From: Mesorhizobium sp. B2-1-1
GTDB taxonomy: Bacteria > Pseudomonadota > Alphaproteobacteria > Rhizobiales > Rhizobiaceae
Reading direction: 5' to 3'
Length of the DNA: 64,000 nt
Assembly (NCBI RefSeq): GCF_006442975.2
Contig: NZ_CP083954.1
Coordinates: 3,913,501-3,977,500, forward strand
A program made the position numbers and the translations under genes. The notes under the pieces were generated by a model, which saw nothing but the letters and a program-made list of their open reading frames with translations, did not search any database and was not told where the DNA came from. Positions within the stretch are counted from its first letter, which is position 1, and every line of letters starts with the position of its first letter. Below, piece by piece: positions 55,695-64,000 of the stretch.

Positions 55695-56963
55695 TCATCC
55701 ATGCGCCGCAAACCAGCCGTCGAGCCTGGTCTCCAGGGCCTCGACGATCACCTCGTCGTCCAGTTCCTCGATCACCTCGGCGATGAAGGCCTTCACCAGC
55801 AGACCACGGGCGCTCTTCTCGTCGATGCCGCGCGCCATCAGGTAAAATAGATGGTTGTGGTCGATCTCGGTGACGGTGGCGCCATGACCGCAGACCACGT
55901 CGTCGGCGAAGATTTCGAGTTCCGGCTTGGTCGAGAACTCGCCGTCGTCCGACAGAAGCAGCGTGTTGCAAGCCATTTTGGCGTTGGTCTTCTGCGCGTA
56001 TTGATGGACGTTGATGCGGCCCTGGAAGACGCCACGCGCCTTGCCGGTCACGACATTGCGGATCACTTCGGTCGACGTGGTGTGCGGCACCGCATGATCG
56101 AGCACCATGGTGGTGTCCGTGTGGGCGTCGCCGGCCAGCAGGTTGATGCCGCGCAATTGGAAGTCAGCGCCCTCGCCCGTCGTCTTCACCACGACCTCCT
56201 GGCGCACGAGCTTGCCGCCGGCGTTCATGACGAACAGCGTCAGCTTCGCATTCTTGCCGATATGAGCCTTGAACTGCGCCAGATGCGTTGCCGTGTCCGG
56301 CTGCTCCTGGATGATCAGCCACGTCACCTCGGCGCCTTCGCCGAGCACGAGCTGGCTGACCGAGCTGACAAGGGCCGCGCCCTCGCCGGCCTGGCGTTCG
56401 ACGATCACAGCCTTGGCGTCGGCGCCGGCGCGCACGGCCAGGCGTACATGCGTCTGGCCGCCGGCCTGCAGGTTTTGCAATTCGATCGGCTTTTCCACTT
56501 GGATGCCATCGGCGATGTCGACGAAATAACCGTCGGCGACGAAAGCCGTGTTCAACGCCCCGATGGCATCGTCGCTGCCGTAGGGCTCGAGCCCAGGCGC
56601 GATGCTGCCGTCGGTCAGTTTCTCCGACAGGCACTGGACGCTGACGCCTTCGATTGCGGGCGTTTTGGCGCTCGACACGCCGTTGAGAAGCGGCAACACG
56701 GTGGAACCTTCAACGACTGGCGCGATGGCTTTGGCCACGGCCGTCGGGTCGAAGTCCGGCACCGCATTCAGCAGCCGGCGCAGGTCGGTGTAGTGCCAGG
56801 ATTCGATACGCCGGGTCGGCAGTCCGTGCTTCACCGCCTCGATGGCGTCGTCGCGCTTCAACATCACCGCGCCGTCGCCCGGCAGCAGCGACAACCGTTC
56901 GCCGAAAGCGTCGATCAACGCTGTTTCGGCCGGTGTCCGCTGGGGTTGTGTGTGCATGTTCAT
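55695..56963 (-). CDS. sufD: Fe-S cluster assembly protein SufD
   Basis: 422 residues from ATG 56963 (GGCAAGG upstream; in-frame alternatives are ATG 56987 and GTG 57002, which overlap sufC). The beta-helix core has RRIESWHYTDLRRLL and NVHQYAQKTNAKMACNTLLLSDDGEFSTKPELEIFADDVVCGHGATVTEID, the SufBD signature. It forms SufBC2D, the scaffold for cluster assembly. Its C-terminus (DGWFAAHG) precedes the repeat. Confidence 0.94.
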   Translation of the reverse strand: MNMHTQPQRTPAETALIDAFGERLSLLPGDGAVMLKRDDAIEAVKHGLPTRRIESWHYTDLRRLLNAVPDFDPTAVAKAIAPVVEGSTVLPLLNGVSSAKTPAIEGVSVQCLSEKLTDGSIAPGLEPYGSDDAIGALNTAFVADGYFVDIADGIQVEKPIELQNLQAGGQTHVRLAVRAGADAKAVIVERQAGEGAALVSSVSQLVLGEGAEVTWLIIQEQPDTATHLAQFKAHIGKNAKLTLFVMNAGGKLVRQEVVVKTTGEGADFQLRGINLLAGDAHTDTTMVLDHAVPHTTSTEVIRNVVTGKARGVFQGRINVHQYAQKTNAKMACNTLLLSDDGEFSTKPELEIFADDVVCGHGATVTEIDHNHLFYLMARGIDEKSARGLLVKAFIAEVIEELDDEVIVEALETRLDGWFAAHG

Positions 56964-56988
56964 CAGTTTGACCTTGCCTTCTGGCATC

Positions 56989-57744
56989 TCACGCGGCTTC
57001 ACCGATCACGCCGGCATAGCCATTGGCCTCGAGGTCGAGCGCCAGCGACTTGTCGCCGGACTTGATGACCTGGCCCTTGTAGAGCACGTGCACGGTGTCG
57101 GGCACGATGTGTTCGAGCAGCCGCTGATAGTGCGTGATGACGACAATGGCGCGCTCGGGCGAGCGCAGCGCGTTGACGCCATCGGAGACGATCTTGAGCG
57201 CATCGATGTCGAGCCCGGAATCGGTCTCGTCAAGCACGCAGAGCTTTGGTTCCAAAAGCTTCATCTGCAGGATCTCGGCGCGCTTCTTCTCGCCGCCGGA
57301 GAAGCCGACATTGAGCGGCCGCTTCAGCATTGCCATGTCCATGTTGAGCGAGGCTGCGGCATCCTTCACCCGCTTCAGGAATTCGGGGATCTTCAGCGGC
57401 TCCTCGCCGCGCGCCTTGCGCTGCTCGTTCATGGCAACCTTCAGGAATTCCATGGTCGCCACGCCCGGTATCTCCATCGGATACTGGAAGGCCAGGAAAA
57501 TGCCCGAAGTCGCGCGCTCGGCCGGATCCATTTCGAGGATCGACTGGCCGTTGTAGAGGATATCGCCCTCGGTGACCTCGTAGTCCTCGCGGCCGGCGAG
57601 GATGTAGGACAGCGTCGACTTGCCCGAGCCATTCGGCCCCATGATCGCGGCGACCTCGCCGGCTTTCACCGAGAGGTTCAGGCCGCGAATGATTTCGGTG
57701 CCGTCATCGACGATGCGGGCATGCAGGTTCTTGATCTCAAGCAT
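56989..57744 (-). CDS. sufC: SUF ATPase SufC
   Basis: 251 residues. Walker A MGPNGSGKS (35-43), ABC signature region (FSGGEKKRAEILQM) and Walker B (LCVLDETDSGLD) are intact; the family extension with LSYILAGREDYEVTEGDILYNGQSIL is present. It powers SufBC2D. It follows sufB by 27 bp. Confidence 0.97.
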   Translation of the reverse strand: MLEIKNLHARIVDDGTEIIRGLNLSVKAGEVAAIMGPNGSGKSTLSYILAGREDYEVTEGDILYNGQSILEMDPAERATSGIFLAFQYPMEIPGVATMEFLKVAMNEQRKARGEEPLKIPEFLKRVKDAAASLNMDMAMLKRPLNVGFSGGEKKRAEILQMKLLEPKLCVLDETDSGLDIDALKIVSDGVNALRSPERAIVVITHYQRLLEHIVPDTVHVLYKGQVIKSGDKSLALDLEANGYAGVIGEAA

Positions 57745-57771
57745 TCTTTTGTTTCCTGAATATCTGTCTGG

Positions 57772-59289
<1,518 letters not shown>

Positions 59290-59474
59290 ATGCGTTCTCC
59301 ATCCACGCCGGGGTCAAGGCCCGACAGTTTTCAAACTATGGCACCGCCGGATAAGCACCCAAGGAGCACCCGCGGCGGCGTAAGTTTCATATAGTGCGCC
59401 TCGGCCGGAAATTCACCCGGCCAGCATGAAACGCACGGCTCTACCAGGCCGAAAGGCCCAAATTCGTCCAACCG

Positions 59475-60638
59475 CTACGCGGCCTTCTCCTTGCCCACCC
59501 GACGTGCGGCGATTTCTGCCAACGCCAGGCGGAACGCCTCGATGTCCTGCGCGCCGGTCGCCGCGCCGATCGACAAGCGCAACGCACCCGGACTGTCACC
59601 TTGACCCATGGCCTTCAGCACATGGCTCGGACCGACTTTACCCGACGAGCAGGCGGAACCCGCCGACAGCGCCACACCGGCCAGGTCGAAGGCGATCTGT
59701 ACCGTTTCGGCCTTGGCGCCGGGAATAGCGAAGAATGTCGTGTTGGCAAGCCTCGGTGCGCCGGTTCCGAAGATTTCCACGTCCGGTATCAACATTTTAA
59801 CGATGGCCTCGATCTCGTCGCGGCACCGACGCAGGGCGTCGATGGCCTCCAATCCGATGAGAGCCTCCCGCGCCGCCGCGCCAAATCCCGCAATGCCGGG
59901 CAGGTTCTCGGTGCCGCCGCGATGGCCCTTTTCCTGGCCACCGCCGTTGATGAGCGGCTTCGGCATCATCAGATCGGCAGCGGCGACGATGGCGCCGACG
60001 CCCTTGGGGCCGCCAATCTTGTGCGACGACAGTATCAGATAGTCGGCGTAACCCGCCGAAATGTCGATCGAAATGCGCCCTGCCGCCTGAACCGCGTCTA
60101 CGACGAGGACACCGTCGACCGCCTTTACGATTTCGGCGATACGATCGACCGGCTGGATGACACCAGTCTCATTGTTGGCGGCATGGATTGCCACCAGCGG
60201 CAGGCCGGCGGCCTTATCGTGCGCGGCAAGCGCGTTTGCCATTGCTTCGAGGTCGACAATTCCATTGGCGTCGACGCCGATCCGCGTCACCTGCGAGGCC
60301 GGGAAGGACCCGCCGTTCAACAGGCAGGGGTGGTCGGCTTCGCAGACATAGAGATGGCTCATGCGGATGGTCCCGCGCCCCATCCGCCAATCGGGCGTCA
60401 GCAGCGTCGAGGCGGCTTCCGTGGCGCCTGACGTGAACACGACATGCCCAGCCTTGGCCTTCACCAATTCCGCCACATCACGCCTTGCAGTTTCGATCAG
60501 GCGACGCGCCGCACGCCCTTCGGCATGGACCGATGATGGGTTGGCGGCCACATCGAGCGCCGCGACCATAGCCTCGCGTGCCGCTGCAAGCAGGGGCGCA
60601 CTGGCATTGTAGTCGAGATAGGCGCGCATTCCGGCCAT
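59475..60638 (-). CDS. Cysteine desulfurase, IscS/NifS-like
   Basis: 387 residues from ATG 60638 (GGAAGAAA upstream; in-frame ATG 60668 is an alternative). Group I features: PLP Lys207 (LILSSHKIGGPKG) and reactive Cys330 in SAGSACSSGKVGPSHVL. It is shorter than SufS and differs in class, so the operon has two desulfurases. It probably serves tRNA thiolation or the first sulfur supply to SUF. It lies at the head of the suf run, downstream of the ICE box. Confidence 0.93.
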   Translation of the reverse strand: MAGMRAYLDYNASAPLLAAAREAMVAALDVAANPSSVHAEGRAARRLIETARRDVAELVKAKAGHVVFTSGATEAASTLLTPDWRMGRGTIRMSHLYVCEADHPCLLNGGSFPASQVTRIGVDANGIVDLEAMANALAAHDKAAGLPLVAIHAANNETGVIQPVDRIAEIVKAVDGVLVVDAVQAAGRISIDISAGYADYLILSSHKIGGPKGVGAIVAAADLMMPKPLINGGGQEKGHRGGTENLPGIAGFGAAAREALIGLEAIDALRRCRDEIEAIVKMLIPDVEIFGTGAPRLANTTFFAIPGAKAETVQIAFDLAGVALSAGSACSSGKVGPSHVLKAMGQGDSPGALRLSIGAATGAQDIEAFRLALAEIAARRVGKEKAA

Positions 60639-60771
60639 TTTCTTCCAGTTGGTCCCGTCAGAAGCCATTCCACCGAGATATCGCGTTATTTCCTTGAAAT
60701 TCCAAGGCAAGCCGTCCTATTTACGCGGCTTGCGGCGCGGGCAGCCGGACGATTGCGTTCCGGCCACCCAG

Positions 60772-60788
60772 TTTTGAACAATTCTAAA
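60772..60788. promoter_or_regulatory. Irr-type iron control element (ICE box) upstream of the suf run
   Basis: On the minus strand TTTAGAA-TTG-TTCAAAA matches the rhizobial ICE consensus TTTAGAA-N3-TTCTAAA with one change. It lies 134-150 bp upstream of the first desulfurase and 92-108 bp upstream of the divergent hydrolase. In Rhizobiales Irr represses or activates iron genes through such sites according to haem status. Confidence 0.65.
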
Positions 60789-60879
60789 CTAGCTTCTATG
60801 AAGACGCTCGCCCTGCGTCAAGGCCAGAGGAAGGTTCTCCGGGCGCCGCGCATTCTTATTACCCAAGTTGGAGTATTTC

Positions 60880-61554
60880 ATGCCTGAGGTCATTTTCACC
60901 GGTCCGGCCGGCCGTCTGGAGGGTCGATACCAGCCCTCGAAGGAAAAGAGCGCGCCGATTGCCATTGTCTTGCATCCGCACCCGCAATTCGGCGGGACGA
61001 TGAACAACAAAATCGTCTACGACCTCTTCTACATGTTCCAGAAGCGCGACTTCACCACGCTGCGCTTCAATTTCCGCGGCATCGGGCGCAGCCAAGGCGA
61101 ATTCGATCACGGTACCGGCGAATTGTCGGATGCGGCCGCCGCACTCGACTGGGTGCAGTCGCTGCATCCGGATTCCAAGAGTTGCTGGGTTGCCGGCTAT
61201 TCGTTCGGCTCGTGGATCGGCATGCAGCTTTTGATGCGCCGGCCCGAGATCGAAGGCTTCATCTCGGTCGCGCCGCAACCCAACACCTACGACTTTTCCT
61301 TCCTGGCCCCCTGCCCCTCCTCGGGGCTCATCATCCATGGCGACGCTGACAAGGTGGCGCCGCCGAAGGACGTGCAAGGCCTGGTCGACAAGCTGCACAC
61401 GCAAAAGGGCATCACCATCACGCAGAAGACATTGCCCGGCGCCAATCATTTCTTCGCCAACGATGCCGAACTGCTGATCGAGGAATGCGCGGATTATCTC
61501 GATCGCCGGCTGGCCGGCGAATTGTCGGATCCGCGCCCGAAGCGGCTGCGCTAA
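60880..61554 (+). CDS. Alpha/beta hydrolase
   Basis: 224 residues from ATG 60880 (TTGGAG upstream; TTG 60868 is an alternative). IAIVLHPHPQFGGTMNNKIVYDLFYMF, TLRFNFRGIGRSQGEFDHGTGE and the nucleophile elbow AGYSFGSWIG (Ser108), plus GDADKVAPP and late GANHFF give an intact triad. A widespread small hydrolase family of Rhizobiales with unknown substrate. Divergent from the suf run, so it may share the ICE box. Confidence 0.9.
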   Translation: MPEVIFTGPAGRLEGRYQPSKEKSAPIAIVLHPHPQFGGTMNNKIVYDLFYMFQKRDFTTLRFNFRGIGRSQGEFDHGTGELSDAAAALDWVQSLHPDSKSCWVAGYSFGSWIGMQLLMRRPEIEGFISVAPQPNTYDFSFLAPCPSSGLIIHGDADKVAPPKDVQGLVDKLHTQKGITITQKTLPGANHFFANDAELLIEECADYLDRRLAGELSDPRPKRLR

Positions 61555-61570
61555 AGGACGGATGATCGCG

Positions 61571-62221
61571 ATGTACCAGCCTCCTCATTTCCAGGAAACA
61601 CGGCCGGAGGTGCTGCACGGGCTGATCCGGGCACATCCGCTCGGCCTCTTGGTTTCCAGCGGACCCGAAGGGCCGGTCGCCGACGCCATTCCGTTCCTGA
61701 TCGACGCCGATGTCGGGCCAAATGGCAGGTTGCGCGCACATCTGGCCAAAGCCAATCCGCAATGGCGGCTTATCGCCGACAATCCGGCCTCGACGGTGCT
61801 GATCGTCTTCCAGGGCAGCGACGCCTATGTGACGCCGTCCTGGTACGAGACCAAGCGCGAGACCGGCAAGGTGGTGCCGACCTGGAACTATGCCATCGTG
61901 CAGGTACGCGGCACCGCGAAGGTGATCGATGATCAGGACTGGCTGGCGCGGCAGATCGCCGACCTGACGGCATCGCAGGAAGGCACGCGTGAGGCGCCAT
62001 GGGCGGTAACGGATGCGCCTGCCCCGTTCATCCAGTCGCAGATCAAGGGCATCATCGGGCTGGAGATCGAGATCGCCGAAATCCATGGCAAATGGAAGGT
62101 CAGCCAGAACCGTCCCGTCGCGGATCGCGCAGGCGTTGCGCACGGGCTTGAAAGCGAGACGGCAAATTCGTCCGACATGGTGAACCTGGTAAGGTCCTAT
62201 GGCGGACTGAACGGCGACTAA
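61571..62221 (+). CDS. PaiB-type FMN-binding negative transcriptional regulator
   Basis: 216 residues from ATG 61571 (AAAGGACGG at good spacing; ATG 61562 also possible). MYQPPHFQETRPEVLHGLIRAHPLGLLVSSGPEGPVADAIPFLID and VTPSWYETKRETGKVVPTWNYAIVQVRGTAKV are the PaiB pattern: a split-barrel flavin-binding fold. PaiB of Bacillus affects sporulation and protease genes with the acetyltransferase PaiA; DNA binding is not established for most members. It starts 16 bp after the hydrolase, probably in one operon. Confidence 0.92.
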   Translation: MYQPPHFQETRPEVLHGLIRAHPLGLLVSSGPEGPVADAIPFLIDADVGPNGRLRAHLAKANPQWRLIADNPASTVLIVFQGSDAYVTPSWYETKRETGKVVPTWNYAIVQVRGTAKVIDDQDWLARQIADLTASQEGTREAPWAVTDAPAPFIQSQIKGIIGLEIEIAEIHGKWKVSQNRPVADRAGVAHGLESETANSSDMVNLVRSYGGLNGD

Positions 62222-62238
62222 ATCCCAGGCTCGATGGA

Positions 62239-63072
62239 TCAGACGGCCGTTCGGCTTGTTCGACCGATCAGCCGAAACGTCTGCTTGCGCACCGGCAATC
62301 CCGATCGTGTCGGGCTGAAGATGAAGCCGAGCCGGGCAAAGACCAGTCCGCAAACCAGCGCGAAGGCAAAGCCAAGACCAAAGCCGGCGACGGTATCACT
62401 CGGATAATGCGCGCCGACGAAGACCCGCGTCGAGGCGATGCAGGCCGTGATCGGCAAGGCGATGTACCAGCGCCGCGGGAACAAAAGCAGCAGGATGCCG
62501 AACACGGCCCCCATGGTCGTGGCGTGACCGGACGGGAAACCGGCAAAGCGCGCATCGAAGGCGAAGGGACGCAGCGAGAGCACGCCGAGATCCTGAAAAT
62601 AGAGCGGACGCGCCCGGCCGACCGCATATTTCAGGACATTGACCAGCAGGCCGGACAGACCGACGGCGCTCAGTGCAAGGAACGCCAGGCAGGTCCAGTT
62701 GTAGACGAGCATCAATGACCGCCGCGACAGGCTTCGCCAGTCCGTCAGATTGGCCCCTATGAGCAAGAGTGCCGGCGGGATGAGATACCAGCCGCCCAGG
62801 CCGAACTGTGTCAGGAACTCGGCGAGCCGGCCGAAGCCCGCCGACCACCGGCCGTGCAGCAGTCCCGCCGGCGTGTCGAGGCCGACGAACGCCGCTGCCG
62901 TGAGCAAAATCCAGGCCGAGATCCAGAGCGGCCATAGGACCTTGGGATACGAGGCGGAACGAGCGGCGAAGCGCCCTCTCACGATCCGCAGCGTGTCGCG
63001 GAAATTGCCAACGGACCGACGCACCACCGCAGCGGGCGCAACGGATACGGAAGGGCGCGGTTTCACCAGCAT
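62239..63072 (-). CDS. PAP2-superfamily membrane phosphatase
   Basis: 277 residues from ATG 63072. Motifs KYAVGRARPLYFQ, PSGHATTMGAVFG and RVFVGAHYPSDTVAG are the three PAP2 blocks facing the periplasm; about six hydrophobic segments. It probably dephosphorylates an undecaprenyl- or lipid-linked phosphate or lipid A. Located 25 bp after a glycosyltransferase that uses lipid-linked sugar, which supports an envelope role. It is convergent with the PaiB-type gene. Confidence 0.92.
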   Translation of the reverse strand: MLVKPRPSVSVAPAAVVRRSVGNFRDTLRIVRGRFAARSASYPKVLWPLWISAWILLTAAAFVGLDTPAGLLHGRWSAGFGRLAEFLTQFGLGGWYLIPPALLLIGANLTDWRSLSRRSLMLVYNWTCLAFLALSAVGLSGLLVNVLKYAVGRARPLYFQDLGVLSLRPFAFDARFAGFPSGHATTMGAVFGILLLLFPRRWYIALPITACIASTRVFVGAHYPSDTVAGFGLGFAFALVCGLVFARLGFIFSPTRSGLPVRKQTFRLIGRTSRTAV

Positions 63073-63097
63073 TGAAAACCCGATCCCATTGTCGAAC

Positions 63098-64000
63098 TCA
63101 TTGGGCGATACGGAAGAGGCCGAGCGACATTTTGTCTCCCGATGAAAAGTTGAGCCCGTCGATCGTCGTAAGATGGCTCGCCGCCTTGCCTTGCCCCGCC
63201 AGCAATCCATTGAGTTTCTGCTCATCCTCGACCGGCGCCAGCCCCAGCGCGCAGGCGGGGTCGGCAAGCAGATGCTTTGCCACGCCATCGATGTCGGTCA
63301 GTATCGTTTTCGTGCCCACCAGGAACACAAGGCTCGGCTCGTGATACCGCGCCGACGCCAGCACCGAGGTGTCGCAAGGCTTGTAGACGCGCACAGCCTG
63401 GTTGATCGCCGGGCTCAGCCATATCGGCTTCAAGGACGGGGCGATGATACCAAACAGCAACCCGTAGGCGATGCCCGCACAGGCGGCGACGGCGCCGATA
63501 CGGGCAAGCGGCACTTGCAACTGTCGCGAGAAGGCCAGGTAGCCGGCGCCGAGCGCCGACGCGGCGGCCGGAATGCTCCACCACGAGAAAGTATGGGTGA
63601 GATAGATCGGGGCGCCCACGCAGACCGCAGCCAGGCCGAGGCTGACCACGACCAGGCCGAATGCAGTCGACCACCACAACCATTGCTGCCAGCGCCGGAG
63701 CGGCGCATTGGCTTCCTGCGGCTGCAATGTCAAAAGCCAGCCGATCAGCAGCGCCATGCCGGGATAGGCCGGCAGCACGTAGTGCGGCAGCTTGGTCGGA
63801 ATCAGTTCGAATACCAGCCAGAAGGGGATGTACCAGGCGAGGCAGAAGCGCAGCCTGACATCGTCGCGCAGCCGGTTGAGGGCTTGCAGGCCGGCGCCGA
63901 CGGCGATCAGGCCGAACGGCCACATGAACAGCGAATAGGTCAACATGTAGAAGCCGGGCGGCAGGCCGTGCGATTCCTCGCCCTGGGCGACCTTGCCGAG
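63098..64000 (-). CDS. ArnT-type (GT39) glycosyltransferase, partial
   Basis: The frame is open from the right edge to a stop at 63098: 300 codons of a larger protein. Eight or so hydrophobic segments and FWLVFELIPTKLPHYVLPAYPGMALLIGWLL, the ArnT/dolichyl-phosphate-mannose transferase signature (TKLPHYxLPxxP). The C-terminal soluble domain (TSVLASARYHEPSLVFLVGTKTILTDID) follows. Members transfer a sugar from a polyprenyl carrier, for example aminoarabinose to lipid A. Truncated N-terminus by the window edge. Confidence 0.9.
   Translation of the reverse strand, partial: LGKVAQGEESHGLPPGFYMLTYSLFMWPFGLIAVGAGLQALNRLRDDVRLRFCLAWYIPFWLVFELIPTKLPHYVLPAYPGMALLIGWLLTLQPQEANAPLRRWQQWLWWSTAFGLVVVSLGLAAVCVGAPIYLTHTFSWWSIPAAASALGAGYLAFSRQLQVPLARIGAVAACAGIAYGLLFGIIAPSLKPIWLSPAINQAVRVYKPCDTSVLASARYHEPSLVFLVGTKTILTDIDGVAKHLLADPACALGLAPVEDEQKLNGLLAGQGKAASHLTTIDGLNFSSGDKMSLGLFRIAQ

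Overview
This is a 64 kb chromosomal window of high GC content. It is very probably from an alphaproteobacterium of the order Rhizobiales, most likely Mesorhizobium or a close relative in the Phyllobacteriaceae. This rests on protein content (F1-ATPase zeta inhibitor, short-form PurL with PurS and PurQ, a SUF operon behind an Irr-type iron box, DUF1127 and DUF3008 small proteins, eukaryote-type NADP isocitrate dehydrogenase) and on interspersed palindromic repeats of rhizobial type. The genus is inferred, not proven. No tRNA, rRNA, CRISPR array, transposase or phage gene was seen. The genes are dense, mostly intact and largely housekeeping.

Layout. (1) 1-9112: a divergent LysR regulator (cut by the left edge) and a nine-gene + strand catabolic operon: polar amino acid ABC importer (four genes), N,N-dimethylformamidase-like amidohydrolase, class III aminotransferase, beta-keto acid cleavage enzyme, GNAT acetyltransferase and acetylpolyamine amidohydrolase. 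The four ABC genes and five enzymes look like one uptake-and-degradation pathway for an unidentified amide, acetylated amine or beta-amino acid. (2) 9246-14094: aldo/keto reductase, a protein with a J-domain-like end, a DUF1127 peptide, DUF1993 and DUF1176-like proteins and a secreted hydrolase. A possible small RNA lies on the - strand near 11.06-11.25 kb. (3) 14319-19742: a six-gene - strand operon for maturation of a CO-dehydrogenase/xanthine-dehydrogenase type molybdenum enzyme (flavin reductase, MoxR ATPase, CoxE-like VWA protein, two XdhC-type proteins, molybdopterin-binding/MobA fusion), with no structural subunits in the window. (4) 19923-27502: orphan solute-binding protein coupled to a P1 peptidase, small unknowns, purB, a VOC protein, a small hydrolase and an HpcH/HpaI aldolase. 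(5) 27666-36848: ATPase zeta inhibitor, purC-purS-purQ, lipoprotein and Pr6Pr-like membrane protein, DUF1127/MocR divergent pair, purL, a membrane protein, bolA and grxD. (6) 36990-41808: MFS efflux pump, inositol-monophosphatase-type phosphatase overlapping ttcA, rpsD with its own promoter and terminator, and two small proteins. (7) 41868-49930: murI-trmJ (overlapping), icd, a glutathione transferase, alaS and recA with a LexA-type promoter. (8) 50213-53234: pseudouridine kinase and pseudouridine-5'-phosphate glycosidase, TfoX-N and GFA proteins. (9) 53396-60638: the SUF iron-sulfur cluster operon (second cysteine desulfurase, sufB, sufC, sufD, a large palindromic repeat, sufS, DUF59 protein, sufA). 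A near-consensus Irr ICE box lies upstream. (10) 60880-64000: alpha/beta hydrolase, PaiB-type flavin-binding protein, PAP2 phosphatase and an edge-truncated ArnT-type glycosyltransferase.

The most interesting signals are the 634-9112 catabolic operon, including its translationally coupled acetyltransferase/deacetylase pair; the candidate structured small RNA; two repeat families (a ~155 bp family present twice, one copy abutting a gene start, and a CCTTCTCC-type family with one perfect palindrome inside the suf operon); tandem duplications across the recA stop codon and across the stop of a small secreted protein; and the Irr-type box controlling suf. All functions are inferred from reading the sequence; no database search was run.
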